Below are positions 27,788 to 37,595 of a stretch of 64,000 nucleotides of DNA, in pieces; position 1 is the stretch's first letter, and every line of letters begins with the position of its first letter. The stretch is from assembly GCF_006385135.1 (NCBI RefSeq), contig NZ_CP041025.1, positions 4,050,001 to 4,114,000 of the forward strand. Reading direction: 5' to 3'. Under the pieces are notes generated by a model that was given only the letters and a program-made list of their open reading frames with translations, ran no database searches and had not been told where the DNA came from. The position numbers and the translations under genes were made by a program. The stretch comes from Paremcibacter congregatus. GTDB lineage: Bacteria; Pseudomonadota; Alphaproteobacteria; Sphingomonadales; Emcibacteraceae.

Positions 27788-28231
27788 TTAAAGAAAATCG
27801 CGGATCATGGCAAGCAATGGCGCGTCAGCTGGCGGCATGGGGTAAGTGCCAAGGTCCTGGATTTTCACCCACTTCAATGTCTGTCCTTCCCGAGGCGTCA
27901 AAATGCCGTCCCAACGGCGGCAGAGAAACATCGGCATCATCAGATGGAAGTCTTCATAGGTGTGAGAGGCGAAAACAAACGGCGCAAGACAGGCTTCGGT
28001 CACATCAATATTAAGTTCCTCGTTCAGTTCGCGGATCAGGGCGCGTTCGGGGGTTTCTCCCTTTTCGACTTTACCACCAGGGAACTCCCACAAACCAGCC
28101 ATGCTTTTACCTTCCGGCCGCCGAGCGAGCAGGATGCGCCCGTCAATATCAATCATAATCACCGCCGCCACCAGCAATACATCCACCGGGCCTGTGGGGC
28201 GTCCGGGCACATCAGGGCAAAGTTGGCTCAT
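27788..28231 (-). CDS. mutT: Nudix hydrolase, MutT-type 8-oxo-dGTP diphosphatase
   Basis: Hydrolyses oxidised nucleoside triphosphates before they enter DNA. 147 residues. The Nudix box is complete: GGKVEKGETPERALIRELNE, followed by ELNI, with the preceding WEFPGG typical for MutT. Start ATG 28231 has AGGAG 8 bases before it and overlaps the stop of the upstream acetyltransferase as ATGA, so the genes are translationally coupled. The argJ-GNAT-mutT order is common in Alphaproteobacteria, which supports MutT over other Nudix classes. Confidence 0.9.
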   Translation of the reverse strand: MSQLCPDVPGRPTGPVDVLLVAAVIMIDIDGRILLARRPEGKSMAGLWEFPGGKVEKGETPERALIRELNEELNIDVTEACLAPFVFASHTYEDFHLMMPMFLCRRWDGILTPREGQTLKWVKIQDLGTYPMPPADAPLLAMIRDFL

Positions 28232-28803
28232 GTTACTTTCTCCTGAGTGGCGTTCTGCGTCAGCCAATCTGCTTTATCCAGCGTGAAAAAAGCCGTACAC
28301 CCGCCTTCCTGATGGCCGTCACGGTAATATTCTGCTGGTACAGCCCCGCCATCAACAAAGCCAACTTTCTTCAAAATGGCTTGTGACCCATAGTTCTTTT
28401 CCGCCGTTTGAGCGACAAAGCGCACAATAGTTCCCTCGTCAAATCCCGCTGAAATGGCCGCTTTCAACACTTCCGTCCCCAGACCTTTGCCCCAGAAATC
28501 AGGGTGCATCCAATAGCCAACTTCCGTTTCTGCAGTAATGGTGAAGAGGCGGACACCGCCCACATGACGACCCGTTTCTTTGTCTTCAATGGCATACTGG
28601 ATTGATTGACCATCCTGGAACTTCTGTATCGCTTCCCGGATAGAATTCTCACCGTCTTCACGCCGGTATGGTATGGGGACATTATTTGATAACCATTGAA
28701 CAACATCCCAGTTGCTCAGAACCTCCACATGGGCGTCCAGGTCATCCAGAACATAAGGTCGTAAAATGAGGCGTGAGGTTTCTATCCTCTCCGGAAAACT
28801 CAT
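28228..28803 (-). CDS. GNAT N-acetyltransferase, RimJ/RimL type
   Basis: 191 residues. Starts MSFPERIETSRLILRPYVLD, the ExxRLxLRP beginning shared by ribosomal-protein acetyltransferases and related enzymes; then HVGGVRLFTITAETEVGYWM and HPDFWGKGLGTEVLKAAISA, the acetyl-CoA loop. NYGSQAILKKVGFVDGG completes the fold. Whether it modifies a ribosomal protein or a small amine is open. ATG 28803 has AGGAG 9 bases upstream. Lies 4 bases after argJ and overlaps mutT, so it is part of a tight operon. Confidence 0.9.
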   Translation of the reverse strand: MSFPERIETSRLILRPYVLDDLDAHVEVLSNWDVVQWLSNNVPIPYRREDGENSIREAIQKFQDGQSIQYAIEDKETGRHVGGVRLFTITAETEVGYWMHPDFWGKGLGTEVLKAAISAGFDEGTIVRFVAQTAEKNYGSQAILKKVGFVDGGAVPAEYYRDGHQEGGCTAFFTLDKADWLTQNATQEKVT

Positions 28804-28807
28804 ATCG

Positions 28808-30052
28808 TTAACTCCTGTAGTCGGCATTAATGCTGATATAATCATGGGTCAGGTCACACGTCCAGACCGTTGCCGTACCGGATCCGATCCCCACATCAAC
28901 GGACAGATCAATATTCTGCCCCTTCAGGTGAGCGGTACAGGCAGCCTCGTCATAGCCCGGGACCGCCATTCCCTCTGCCGCGACTTTCTGCCCGCCAATC
29001 AGAATTTCCAGGCTGTCCCGGTCAGCCGCTTCCCCGGCCTTGCCCACTGCCATGACAATGCGGCCCCAGTTGGCGTCCTCTCCTGCGATGGCGGTCTTGA
29101 CAAGTGGTGAGTTGGCGATACTCATGGCAATAACCTTTGCCGCCCGGTTATCTTCGGCGCCACTAACCCGAACTTCGATGAATTTATGCGCCCCTTCCCC
29201 ATCTCGGACCACCTGATGTGCGAGATCCTGCATCACGTCAAGAAACGCCGCCCTGTATGCAGCCAACAACGGATCATCAACAGATCTGATCCGCTCTCCT
29301 ACCCCGGATTTCCCGGTGGCGAAAGCCAGAACGGTATCCGACGTAGAAGTATCGCTATCAACCGTGATGGCATTAAACGACTGATCCGCCGTGCATTTCA
29401 ACAGGCTCTGCAAAACATCCTGGCTCAAATCCGCATCGGTAAAGATATATCCCAACATGGTCGCCATATCCGGAGCAATCATGCCGGACCCCTTGGCAAA
29501 CCCATTTATAGTGACCTCGGTACCGTCGAGCAGGACAGTACGCGTCGCGCCCTTAACAAAAGTATCTGTGGTCAGAATGGCGCCCGCCGCGTCGCGCCAC
29601 CCTCCCGGAGACAGGGCGTCCACGGTTGCCGACAGGTGCTTGTTGATCTGGTCCGCACTGAGGACTTCACCGATCACACCGGTGGAAGAGACATAAATTT
29701 CTTCCGCCGCACACCCCATATTTTCCGCCAGCGTCATGACCGTTGATCTCATTGCCGCATCACCGGCCTTACCGGTAAAGGCGTTAGAATTTCCGGCATT
29801 GACCAACAACGCCCGCGCCTTTTGACCCGTTGCGAGGTTGGCGCGACAGAAATCTACCGGCGCCGAAGCCGTTCGCGACAAAGTCAACACACCTGCAACC
29901 GTCGCCCCGTCGGGAAAAGCCGCGCAAAGCAAATCGTCGCGCCCCTTATACTTCATCCCCGTCGCCGCTGTGGCAAAAAGCACGCCGTCAATCTGGGGCA
30001 TCACCGGAAAACCCTTAGGGGCCAAAGGGGAGATTTTTTCAATTTTCGCCAT
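28808..30052 (-). CDS. argJ: bifunctional glutamate N-acetyltransferase / amino-acid acetyltransferase ArgJ
   Basis: Transfers the acetyl group from N-acetylornithine to glutamate, closing the arginine-synthesis cycle, and may also make acetylglutamate from acetyl-CoA. 414 residues. The precursor cleaves itself before the nucleophilic Thr: GSGMIAPDMATMLGYIF (near 185) holds the ATML site. N-terminal SRTASAPVDFCRANL and C-terminal EDANWGRIVMAVGKAGE are intact. Starts MAKIEKISPLAPKGFP; ATG 30052 preferred to GTG 30058. Divergent from secA across 275 bases. Confidence 0.97.
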   Translation of the reverse strand: MAKIEKISPLAPKGFPVMPQIDGVLFATAATGMKYKGRDDLLCAAFPDGATVAGVLTLSRTASAPVDFCRANLATGQKARALLVNAGNSNAFTGKAGDAAMRSTVMTLAENMGCAAEEIYVSSTGVIGEVLSADQINKHLSATVDALSPGGWRDAAGAILTTDTFVKGATRTVLLDGTEVTINGFAKGSGMIAPDMATMLGYIFTDADLSQDVLQSLLKCTADQSFNAITVDSDTSTSDTVLAFATGKSGVGERIRSVDDPLLAAYRAAFLDVMQDLAHQVVRDGEGAHKFIEVRVSGAEDNRAAKVIAMSIANSPLVKTAIAGEDANWGRIVMAVGKAGEAADRDSLEILIGGQKVAAEGMAVPGYDEAACTAHLKGQNIDLSVDVGIGSGTATVWTCDLTHDYISINADYRS

Positions 30053-30222
30053 AATCACTCAATCCTTGGTAAAACAAGAAACCCCGCTTATTCATCGTAA
30101 GCTTTTGGTCACACTTTACAGCTATATAATCCCCTGATCTTCAATATGTCCATTATTTCCCACCAGGGATGTTAAAATAGTCCGGTATGAGCGGTTTTAT
30201 TGGCGATAATGAGGATCAGTCA

Positions 30223-30251
30223 TTGACAGCAGGGGTGGACAGACTTATCTG
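30223..30251 (+). promoter_or_regulatory. possible promoter of secA
   Basis: TTGACA (30223-30228) is a perfect -35 hexamer; 17 bases later comes TATCTG (30246-30251), a weak -10 (3 of 6 matches). Located 77 bases before the secA start in the argJ-secA gap (30053-30327). The gap holds nothing else that I can support. Confidence 0.4.
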
Positions 30252-30327
30252 TGCTACTTCACGGAAATTTTTTTGATGTTTCGGGATTGATCTCTGTACA
30301 GCCCGCGACCCGAATAAGGAAATAATA

Positions 30328-33078
30328 ATGTTGGGATTGGGCAAAATTGCCAAAAAAATATTCGGCACCGCCAACGATCGTTATATCAAATCGCTGATGC
30401 CGCAGGTTGCCGCCATTAATGCGTTAGAAGAAGACATCCAAAAACTTTCCGATGCCGATCTCAAAGCAAAAACCACCGAATTCCGCGCCCGCCTGAAAGA
30501 AGGCGTCTCCCTCGACAGCCTGCTGGTAGAAGCTTTCGCCACCGTGCGAGAAGCCGCCAAGCGAACCCTCGGACAGCGTCATTATGATGTGCAGCTGATT
30601 GGCGGCATCGTGCTCCACGAAGGTAAAATCTCCGAGATGAAAACCGGCGAAGGGAAAACTCTGGTATCCACGCTGGCCGGCTATCTTAACGCCCTGCCCG
30701 GTAAAGGTGTCCATGTGGTCACCGTCAATGATTATCTCGCGACCCGCGACAGCCACTGGATGGGCCAGGTTTTTGAATTCCTTGGCATGACCACAGGCTG
30801 TATCGTGCCCAACATGGACGACGAGGCCCGCAAAGCCGCCTACGCCGCCGACATAACCTATGCCACGAACAATGAACTGGGTTTCGATTATCTGCGCGAT
30901 AATATGAAGTATCACCCAGATGCCATGGTGCAACGTGACCCCACCTTTGCCATTGTCGATGAAGTCGACAGCATTTTGATTGATGAGGCGCGCACACCGC
31001 TGGTGATTTCCGGGCCAACCGAAGACAAGTCAGACCTTTATGTCGCCATTGACAAAATCATTCCCGAACTTAACAAAGACGATTACGAAGTCGATGAAAA
31101 AGCCCGCTCTGTCACGCTGACGGAAGACGGAATGGAACATCTGGAGCAGATTTTGATCAGTCACGACCTGATCAAGGGCGACAATATGTATGATTTTGGC
31201 AATGTCGGCGTGGTGCATCACGCCAACCAGGCCCTGCGCGCCCATTGCCTTTTCAGCCGGGAAAAAGATTACATCGTCAAAGACGACAATGTTATTATCA
31301 TTGATGAATTCACCGGACGAATGATGGAAGGCAGACGCTTTTCCGATGGCTTGCATCAGGCGCTCGAAGCCAAGGAAGGCGTTGAAATCCAGTCTGAAAA
31401 TCAGACGCTGGCCTCTGTCACGTTCCAGAACTATTTCCGCCTCTACCAGAAACTTTCCGGCATGACGGGTACCGCCGCAACCGAAGCTTCTGAATTTGGG
31501 GAGATTTACGGTCTTGGCGTGGTGGAAATCCCCACCCATGTGCAGGTACAACGTATTGATGATGACGACGAGATTTACCGCACCACGGTCGAAAAATTCA
31601 ACGCCATCGTTGACCAGATTGTTAAGTGCCAGGAAGTCGGACAACCAATTCTGGTAGGTACGGTCAGCATTGAACGCTCTGAATATCTCGCCAACCTTCT
31701 CAGTGAGCGCAAAATCAAGCATAATGTCCTTAACGCCAAGTTCCACGAACAGGAAGCCCACATCATCGGGCAGGCAGGACGTTATGGTGCGGTAACCATC
31801 GCGACCAATATGGCCGGCCGTGGAACCGATATCCAGCTTGGCGGTAATCTGGACATGCGGCTTGAATTGGAAATTGATGAAACTGACGAAGCAGCCCGTA
31901 CTGCCGCGGCAGAGAAAATAAAGGCCGAAGTCGCCACGGAAAAAGCCAAGGTTCTGGAAGCCGGCGGCCTGTATGTGCTTGGCACAGAACGCCATGAAAG
32001 TCGCCGCATTGACAATCAGCTGCGTGGTCGTTCCGGCCGTCAGGGTGATCCTGGCCGTTCGAAATTCTTCCTCAGCATGGAAGATGATCTGATGCGCATT
32101 TTTGGCGGTGAACGTATGGACAGCCTGATGCAGAAATTCGGGTTTGAGGAAGGCGAGTCCCTGATTCACCCCTGGCTCAACCGCGCTGTGGAAAAGTCAC
32201 AGGAAAAGGTCGAAACCCGCAACTACGAAATCCGTAAAAATCTTCTGAAATTCGACAATGTCATGAATGACCAGCGCAAAGCCATTTACGACCAGCGGCG
32301 CGATGTGATGAACAGTGATGACCTGTCCGAAACCCTGTCCGATATGCGGGCTCAGGTTGTTGAAGACCTTGTTGAAAATCATATTCCGGCCCGCGCTTAT
32401 CCCCAGGATTGGGATACTGAAGGCATGAGCGAAGAAGCCACCCGTATCTTTGGACGCGATTTCGGCCTGAAAAGCTGGGTCGAGGAAGAAGGTATAGATT
32501 CAGAAGCCTTTGAAAACCGCCTTATCGACGAAGCCGACCGCTTTATGGCCAAACGCGCCGCCGATATGGGGCCGGAGATTATGCGTCAGGTGGAACGTAG
32601 CCTGTTGCTGCAGGCCATTGACCGCTTCTGGAAAGAACATCTGGCTCAACTGGATCACCTGCGTCAGGTTATTCAGCTGCGCGCCTACGGCCAACGCGAT
32701 CCGCTCAACGAATATAAAACCGAAGCCTTCAGCATGTTTGAACAAATGCTGGAAGCCACCCGGGACAATGTCGTGATGTTGATGGCCAACATCGAAATTG
32801 CGCCAGCAGAACCGCTGCCAGAATTACAGGACCCGGACCTTAGCACCTTGGATATAACTCACATCGACGCCACCACAGGTGAGAATGATGCGTCCGCAAC
32901 CATAGATCCCAAGAACCCGAAAACCTGGGGTGAGGTTTCACGAAATGCTCCCTGCCCATGCGGCAGCGGAGAAAAATACAAACATTGTCATGGAAAGGTT
33001 TTGCCAAAAGCCGGTCGCAATGATCCTTGCCCATGCGGCAGTGGCCAGAAGTACAAACATTGCCATGGGGCGCTATAA
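30328..33078 (+). CDS. secA: preprotein translocase ATPase SecA, with two SEC-C motifs
   Basis: Motor that drives unfolded preproteins through SecYEG. 916 residues. Walker A is [17 protein letters not shown] (near 108), DEAD-type box [18 protein letters not shown] (near 210), then the preprotein cross-linking domain, second nucleotide domain ([14 protein letters not shown]) and helical wing/scaffold. The C-terminal tail is odd: the zinc-binding SEC-C motif that binds SecB and phospholipids occurs twice, [18 protein letters not shown] and [18 protein letters not shown], seven residues apart. Each has the full CxCx8CH set. SecB (44.4 kb) is in the same window. Start follows GGAAATAAT; terminator follows. 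Confidence 0.98.
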   Translation: MLGLGKIAKKIFGTANDRYIKSLMPQVAAINALEEDIQKLSDADLKAKTTEFRARLKEGVSLDSLLVEAFATVREAAKRTLGQRHYDVQLIGGIVLHEGKISEMKTGEGKTLVSTLAGYLNALPGKGVHVVTVNDYLATRDSHWMGQVFEFLGMTTGCIVPNMDDEARKAAYAADITYATNNELGFDYLRDNMKYHPDAMVQRDPTFAIVDEVDSILIDEARTPLVISGPTEDKSDLYVAIDKIIPELNKDDYEVDEKARSVTLTEDGMEHLEQILISHDLIKGDNMYDFGNVGVVHHANQALRAHCLFSREKDYIVKDDNVIIIDEFTGRMMEGRRFSDGLHQALEAKEGVEIQSENQTLASVTFQNYFRLYQKLSGMTGTAATEASEFGEIYGLGVVEIPTHVQVQRIDDDDEIYRTTVEKFNAIVDQIVKCQEVGQPILVGTVSIERSEYLANLLSERKIKHNVLNAKFHEQEAHIIGQAGRYGAVTIATNMAGRGTDIQLGGNLDMRLELEIDETDEAARTAAAEKIKAEVATEKAKVLEAGGLYVLGTERHESRRIDNQLRGRSGRQGDPGRSKFFLSMEDDLMRIFGGERMDSLMQKFGFEEGESLIHPWLNRAVEKSQEKVETRNYEIRKNLLKFDNVMNDQRKAIYDQRRDVMNSDDLSETLSDMRAQVVEDLVENHIPARAYPQDWDTEGMSEEATRIFGRDFGLKSWVEEEGIDSEAFENRLIDEADRFMAKRAADMGPEIMRQVERSLLLQAIDRFWKEHLAQLDHLRQVIQLRAYGQRDPLNEYKTEAFSMFEQMLEATRDNVVMLMANIEIAPAEPLPELQDPDLSTLDITHIDATTGENDASATIDPKNPKTWGEVSRNAPCPCGSGEKYKHCHGKVLPKAGRNDPCPCGSGQKYKHCHGAL
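32941..33069 (+). repeat. tandem duplicated SEC-C zinc motif in secA
   Basis: Two copies of an 18-codon unit, 32941-32994 and 33016-33069, separated by 21 bases. They differ at only two residues (A/D and E/Q) and at several third codon positions (for example CGGCAGCGG against CGGCAGTGG), so the duplication is not brand new but has been kept in frame with all cysteines and the histidine intact. Confidence 0.9.
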
Positions 33079-33100
33079 CCTCCCCATCTTCAGACAAAGA

Positions 33101-33138
33101 AAAAGCGCTACAAGAGTTAATCCTGTAGCGCTTTTTTT
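33101..33138. terminator. bidirectional terminator between secA and accA
   Basis: AAAAGCGCTACA (33101-33112) pairs perfectly with TGTAGCGCTTTT (33124-33135) around an 11-base loop. A T tract follows on the plus strand, and the mirrored A run gives a T tract on the minus strand, so it can end both secA and accA, which converge here. Confidence 0.9.
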
Positions 33139-33157
33139 GTAACTGTAGAAAAGTCGC

Positions 33158-34111
33158 CTAAAGTCCGACTTTGCCCATTGCGAGGAATTTCTCACGGCGC
33201 AACTGTTTTAGCTTGTCCCCGCTCAAGGCAGAAAGCTCACTAAGGGATGTTTCCAGAGACTTGCGGATGGTTTCCATGGTCAGGTCATGGTCCCGATGCG
33301 CACCGCCCACAGGCTCCGGGATCACTTCATCAATAACATTCAGTTTCAACAGATCCTGAGCAGTAATCTTCATGGCATTCGCCGCATCTTCCGCCTTATC
33401 CGCCGTCCGCCACAGAATTGATGCGCAGCCTTCCGGGGAAATCACTGAATAAACGGCATGTTCCATCATCATCACGCGGTTGCCAGCCGCAAGTGCGACA
33501 GCGCCCCCGGATCCCCCTTCTCCGACCACGATGGATATCAATGGTACCTTCAGGCCAAGACACGCTTCAGTTGACCGGGCAATAGCTTCCGCCTGCCCAC
33601 GTTCCTCTGCACCGATACCAGGATAGGCCCCGGAAGTATCCACCAACGTAATCACCGGAATATCGAACTGTTCCGCCATTTCAAGAAGGCGAATGGTTTT
33701 GCGGTAGCCTTCCGGCCGCGCCATACCAAAATTATGCTTCACCCGGCTTTGGGTATCATGACCTTTTTCATGACCGATCACCATCACTGACTGACCTTTA
33801 AACCGGCCAAGACCCCCCATAATCGCCAGGTCATCTGCGAAAGCACGATCCCCGGCCAGTGGCATAAAGTCAGTGACCAGATTTTCCACATATTCCTTGA
33901 AGTGTGGCCGTTCCGGATGACGCGCCACCTTGATCTTTTGCCAAGGAGTCAATTTACCATATGTATCGCGCAACAGTTTGTCACGTTTGGTTTCCAGGCG
34001 GGTGACTTCTTCGGCAATATTAATTTCTTCCCCGCTTTCGAGGTTCCTCATATCACGGATCCGGCTTTCCAGCTCGGCGATGGGTTTTTCAAAATCCAGA
34101 TAAGTCAGCAT
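33158..34111 (-). CDS. accA: acetyl-CoA carboxylase carboxyltransferase subunit alpha
   Basis: One half of the carboxyltransferase that makes malonyl-CoA for fatty-acid synthesis, working with AccD. 317 residues, usual length. Starts [18 protein letters not shown]; the crotonase-like core shows [39 protein letters not shown] and [20 protein letters not shown], forming the oxyanion hole and biotin site. Preceded by xerD with a 139-base gap that may hold its own promoter; followed by the shared terminator with secA. Confidence 0.98.
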   Translation of the reverse strand: MLTYLDFEKPIAELESRIRDMRNLESGEEINIAEEVTRLETKRDKLLRDTYGKLTPWQKIKVARHPERPHFKEYVENLVTDFMPLAGDRAFADDLAIMGGLGRFKGQSVMVIGHEKGHDTQSRVKHNFGMARPEGYRKTIRLLEMAEQFDIPVITLVDTSGAYPGIGAEERGQAEAIARSTEACLGLKVPLISIVVGEGGSGGAVALAAGNRVMMMEHAVYSVISPEGCASILWRTADKAEDAANAMKITAQDLLKLNVIDEVIPEPVGGAHRDHDLTMETIRKSLETSLSELSALSGDKLKQLRREKFLAMGKVGL

Positions 34112-34250
34112 ATAATTTTCTCAAAAGTCAGACAGAATAAATTCATTAATACGAGCAGCCCTTATACCCCTCCGTCATAGAAAAAATAAGCCCAAAAATC
34201 AAATAAATCCAATATTGGCCTACGATATGGGCTCTACAGGTTTTTTTTGT

Positions 34251-35183
34251 TTAAAACTGTTTCGGCTTTGATGGTTCCGCTAGTGGATGTTTACTTTGCA
34301 CCAGACTTTTCAAGCGCTCCTCCAACACATGCGTATAAATCTGGGTGGTGGTGATATCTGAATGACCCAGCATTTTCTGCACCGCCCTTAGATCCGCACC
34401 ATGCGAAAGCAGATGGGTCGCAAAAGCATGCCGCAATACATGGGGAGACAGCTGGCTGGGTAAAAGACCAACCTCAGCCCCCAACTCCTTCAACAACTGC
34501 GCAAACCGGTGGCGGGTCAAATGTCCTTTCGCCCCCCGTGAAGGAAACAACCATATAGAGCCCTTTTCCGGCGTGTCTGTTTGCGTCTTCATGTGATTTA
34601 CATAGGCCTCCAGGGCGCGCAGGCTGCGGTCATTAACCGGCACCAAACGCTCTTTATCTCCTTTACCGCGCACATAAATATATGGCTGCCCCCCCTGAAT
34701 CGCGGATTTCGGCAAACTGACCAGTTCACTGACCCGCAACCCGGCCGCATATAACAGTTCCAGCATGGCCAGCAAGCGCAGAGATTTAAGGTCTGCTTTC
34801 TCCTCCACCCTGTTCCGGGCCGCTATAAGCAAAGCATCCACTTGCTGTTCGCTCAGTAATTTCGGCAAGGATCGACCGATCTGCGGGCTATCAATGCCAA
34901 GGGTTGGGTTGTCACCGCGTAACCCATCGGCATAGAGAAACTTATAGAATTGCCGTATTGCTGATAATTTGCGCGCCTGGGTACTGGGCGCCAGCCCCCG
35001 TGCGGCAAGGTGCTTGAGGTAATCTCTCACACAATCCCGGTTCAAATCCTGCAAGGCTATATTACTATATTCCGACAAATGGGTCAGATCACGGTCATAA
35101 TTTTCCAGGGTATTTACCGACGCACCCCGTTCTGCCCCCAGCATATCAAGGAACAGCGTAATCAGCGTCCGGTCAGAAGCCAT
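34251..35183 (-). CDS. xerD: site-specific tyrosine recombinase XerD
   Basis: With XerC, resolves chromosome dimers at the dif site near the terminus, under FtsK control. 310 residues. N-terminal SAM-like DNA-binding domain (FLDMLGAERGASVNTLENYD), then the catalytic domain with the full set of residues: Arg in AAGLRVSELVSLP, Lys in YVRGKGDKERLVPV, His-x-x-Arg in SPHVLRHAFATHLL, His in MLGHSDITTTQIYTH and the nucleophilic Tyr in that same stretch. XerD rather than XerC is chosen by overall resemblance and by the accA/aroK neighbourhood common in Alphaproteobacteria. Its first 11 bases overlap the end of the unknown secreted protein gene. Confidence 0.93.
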   Translation of the reverse strand: MASDRTLITLFLDMLGAERGASVNTLENYDRDLTHLSEYSNIALQDLNRDCVRDYLKHLAARGLAPSTQARKLSAIRQFYKFLYADGLRGDNPTLGIDSPQIGRSLPKLLSEQQVDALLIAARNRVEEKADLKSLRLLAMLELLYAAGLRVSELVSLPKSAIQGGQPYIYVRGKGDKERLVPVNDRSLRALEAYVNHMKTQTDTPEKGSIWLFPSRGAKGHLTRHRFAQLLKELGAEVGLLPSQLSPHVLRHAFATHLLSHGADLRAVQKMLGHSDITTTQIYTHVLEERLKSLVQSKHPLAEPSKPKQF

Positions 35184-37176
35184 TATTCGCCATGATTTCT
35201 AGGCCCAATTGCCGGGCTTCTTTTTCAAGACCAACGCTCCGCAGAGCCCGGATCAGAGCACTGACGCCGGTGGGATCAAGATGCCAAGGATCATTTTCGC
35301 CAGCCGCCATTAAACCGAGCAAAACAACCTCCCCCGTTCTTTTCTCTGCGGCTGCCGCAATCAGACTGCGCCACAAGGCAACAGGTAACGGCTTGGCCTG
35401 CATCGTCAGAGGTCCTGTCAGTTCCTGCCACAATTCTTCCGGCACATTGAACCCCAAGGCTTCGGCGATACTGTAGAAAAGCCCTGCTTTTTCCGCCCTC
35501 TGATCCGGCGACAGAACCATCTGTCCATTCCACCACAGGTCCAATATTTCCCGTGACCAGGGAATACCATCCTTCTCGCCCGAAAGAATCAACATTGGCC
35601 AGACATCCATTAGCGCCCGCGTGGCGTCACTATTCCCATTGTAGGCTTCCGTACGAACAAAATCGAACCAGGCCTGCGCCTTAGCGTCATTGCCCGCCAA
35701 AAGCAGTCCTCTGCTAATATGGTGCGCATGCTGTAATAGTGTATCAGAAGGGGCTAAACTGTTAACCGTGCGGACGTTAAGTCGGGCCACACGGGCCATG
35801 TCCTGACGCTGCACTGCCCGGTTCCATATTTCCCGTAACATTTCTGCTTTGGACTGATCATTAATTTGCTTCGCCGCCGCCTGATAGAGCAGGGCATCCC
35901 CTAATGCACTGTCGTCCCCTCTGGCAATGGAAATGGCGTTTTCATATTCTTCGGCGGAAAACCGTAAGCTGTTATAATGCGCTGTCAATTTATCAACCGG
36001 ATAAGTACCGCGACGATAACTTTCCGCCGCCGCGAGGAAACGTTCTTCTTTCGGAACATTAACGTTGCTCGCCAACGCATAAAGTACAACGGGTGAGGCT
36101 TCGGCAAATAACTTGGTATCGATCGGCTGTTCCAAAACGGACAGCAAACTATACGTCAGCGGGTCAAGTTGGCTCAATCCAGAAGACAGGCTACGATCCT
36201 GAGCAATCCCCTCCTCGTCCTGTTTGAAAGACAATTTATTAATCAGGTCAAAAAATACAAAATCAGTATTGCCCTGTTCCATCAACAATTCGATGGTCAG
36301 TCCCGCACTATCCCCACGGCCTTCCATCGCCTGGCAATAAGCCAGCAGCTTCAACCAATATGGATCTACAGGCATTTCTTCCATATGCTGACGGGCGATA
36401 CTGCAGGCCGTCGCAACATTACCCGACATCAACATCAGGTCGCTGATTTTATGAGACCCCGCATAAGATTCTGGCGGCAACATGTTGAGAAAAGATACCA
36501 GATTTTCCAACTGTCCTGTTTCACTGATTTTTTCAATTCTAAGTGCCAAAAACTTCTGATTGTCCTGCGGTTTTTCTGCCGCAGGAAATGCCGTTCCTCC
36601 GGTTTGTCCCAGAGACATATCCTCCTGTGCCACGCCACGTTCCAAAGCCTGAACAACCGTGTTTCCCGGAACCGCTGCCGCGGACAGAAGCAACCGCTCT
36701 GTCAGCTGTGCCAAGACAGGGGATTTGGTCGGGACATGCCATTGACCCAGCCACTTTTCAATCCATTTCCGCTCCGAACCCTGCCATAAATTAACCGTGA
36801 AACCTCCCTCGACCGGACCAATAAGCCCCATAGCTGCCGGCTCGACCGCATTTAATTCCATGGTTTCAATAATTGGTTCATCAGGAGAGTTGCCCTGTCC
36901 TGCGTCTTGGTTTGAATCCCCTTGTTCAACAGGCGTCTTGGACAGATCGGTAGTTTCCGCAGGGAGATATGGTCCCGGCTCACCGGAAGGAAACAAGATG
37001 GAGCGTGGTTTATGCTGGGCCGGTGTATGAGGCGTTGTTGTTTCCCCTAGTGTTTCCGTCACGGGCTGTTGCAGGTCTCTTTGCTCTTCCTGGGCTGCCC
37101 ATAAGACACCCGGCGAGAGAAATGTCACCGCCGCTGTTATACATAAGGCTCTATACTTGAATTCTTTACGGATCAT
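35173..37176 (-). CDS. large secreted protein of unknown function
   Basis: I do not recognise this 667-residue protein. It has a signal peptide (residues 1-27, ALCITAAVTFLSPGVLWA), a Pro/Gln/Glu-rich linker to about 120, and then a long, nearly all-helical part made of alanine/leucine-rich helix pairs (SRGLLLAGNDAKAQAWFDFV, LLSVLEQPIDTKLFAEASPV) that resembles tetratricopeptide or related helical repeats without clear consensus. No catalytic motif was seen. It is probably periplasmic. AGGAAA 7 bases before ATG 37176 sets the start. It follows the 46-residue membrane protein by 60 bases and overlaps xerD by 11, so it lies in an operon with both. Confidence 0.8.
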   Translation of the reverse strand: MIRKEFKYRALCITAAVTFLSPGVLWAAQEEQRDLQQPVTETLGETTTPHTPAQHKPRSILFPSGEPGPYLPAETTDLSKTPVEQGDSNQDAGQGNSPDEPIIETMELNAVEPAAMGLIGPVEGGFTVNLWQGSERKWIEKWLGQWHVPTKSPVLAQLTERLLLSAAAVPGNTVVQALERGVAQEDMSLGQTGGTAFPAAEKPQDNQKFLALRIEKISETGQLENLVSFLNMLPPESYAGSHKISDLMLMSGNVATACSIARQHMEEMPVDPYWLKLLAYCQAMEGRGDSAGLTIELLMEQGNTDFVFFDLINKLSFKQDEEGIAQDRSLSSGLSQLDPLTYSLLSVLEQPIDTKLFAEASPVVLYALASNVNVPKEERFLAAAESYRRGTYPVDKLTAHYNSLRFSAEEYENAISIARGDDSALGDALLYQAAAKQINDQSKAEMLREIWNRAVQRQDMARVARLNVRTVNSLAPSDTLLQHAHHISRGLLLAGNDAKAQAWFDFVRTEAYNGNSDATRALMDVWPMLILSGEKDGIPWSREILDLWWNGQMVLSPDQRAEKAGLFYSIAEALGFNVPEELWQELTGPLTMQAKPLPVALWRSLIAAAAEKRTGEVVLLGLMAAGENDPWHLDPTGVSALIRALRSVGLEKEARQLGLEIMANNGF

Positions 37177-37236
37177 TTTTTTTCCTGATCGAGGCAAGAG
37201 GGCGCAGGGCGTTTATTTCAAGGATACCCTCCAGAC

Positions 37237-37377
37237 TTATTGTGGGAACCTGTCATCCGGCAGGGTTTTTTCCACCTGCTGTGTCGGGGCTTCTATATCA
37301 ACGGTCATCAGATACACTGCACCGCCGCCGATACCCACAATGATCAACATAATAATTGATAACCAAAATTTACCCAT
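37237..37377 (-). CDS. 46-residue single-span membrane protein
   Basis: Short gene found by reading the minus strand. It encodes MGKFWLSIIMLIIVGIGGGA followed by VYLMTVDIEAPTQQVEKTLP and a short tail: one N-terminal membrane span (about 4-25) followed by a polar tail with Pro, Gln, Glu and Lys. AGGAAAAAG lies about 9 bases before ATG 37377. It ends 60 bases before the unknown 667-residue secreted protein on the same strand, suggesting one mRNA. Small proteins of this design are common upstream of the same neighbours in Alphaproteobacteria, as far as I recall, but no function is known. Confidence 0.7.
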   Translation of the reverse strand: MGKFWLSIIMLIIVGIGGGAVYLMTVDIEAPTQQVEKTLPDDRFPQ

Positions 37378-37595
37378 AATCTATCTTTTTCCTACTGTAT
37401 AATGATCGCGGGTATCGCACCTGCGGCCAGCTGACATTCCGTCCTGATGCGGGCAGTCTAACCATCTCTGCGCCAATGGTAAAGTACCCTCATGGTTTGT
37501 TCGACGATAGTTGATAAAAAATATGGTCTTTTAAAGGCTCAAGGCCAAAGGATTCTTTTGTAAACTGTGCAAGCCATGCTAAAGAGTATGGCAAG

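Noticed and set aside
30187-30276. 29-codon ORF before secA
   Set aside because: No convincing ribosome-binding site and it overlaps the likely secA promoter; kept as unsupported.
31030-32169. 379-codon minus-strand frame inside secA
   Set aside because: Entirely inside the certain secA gene on the other strand; the translated sequence resembles no protein and reads as a shadow.
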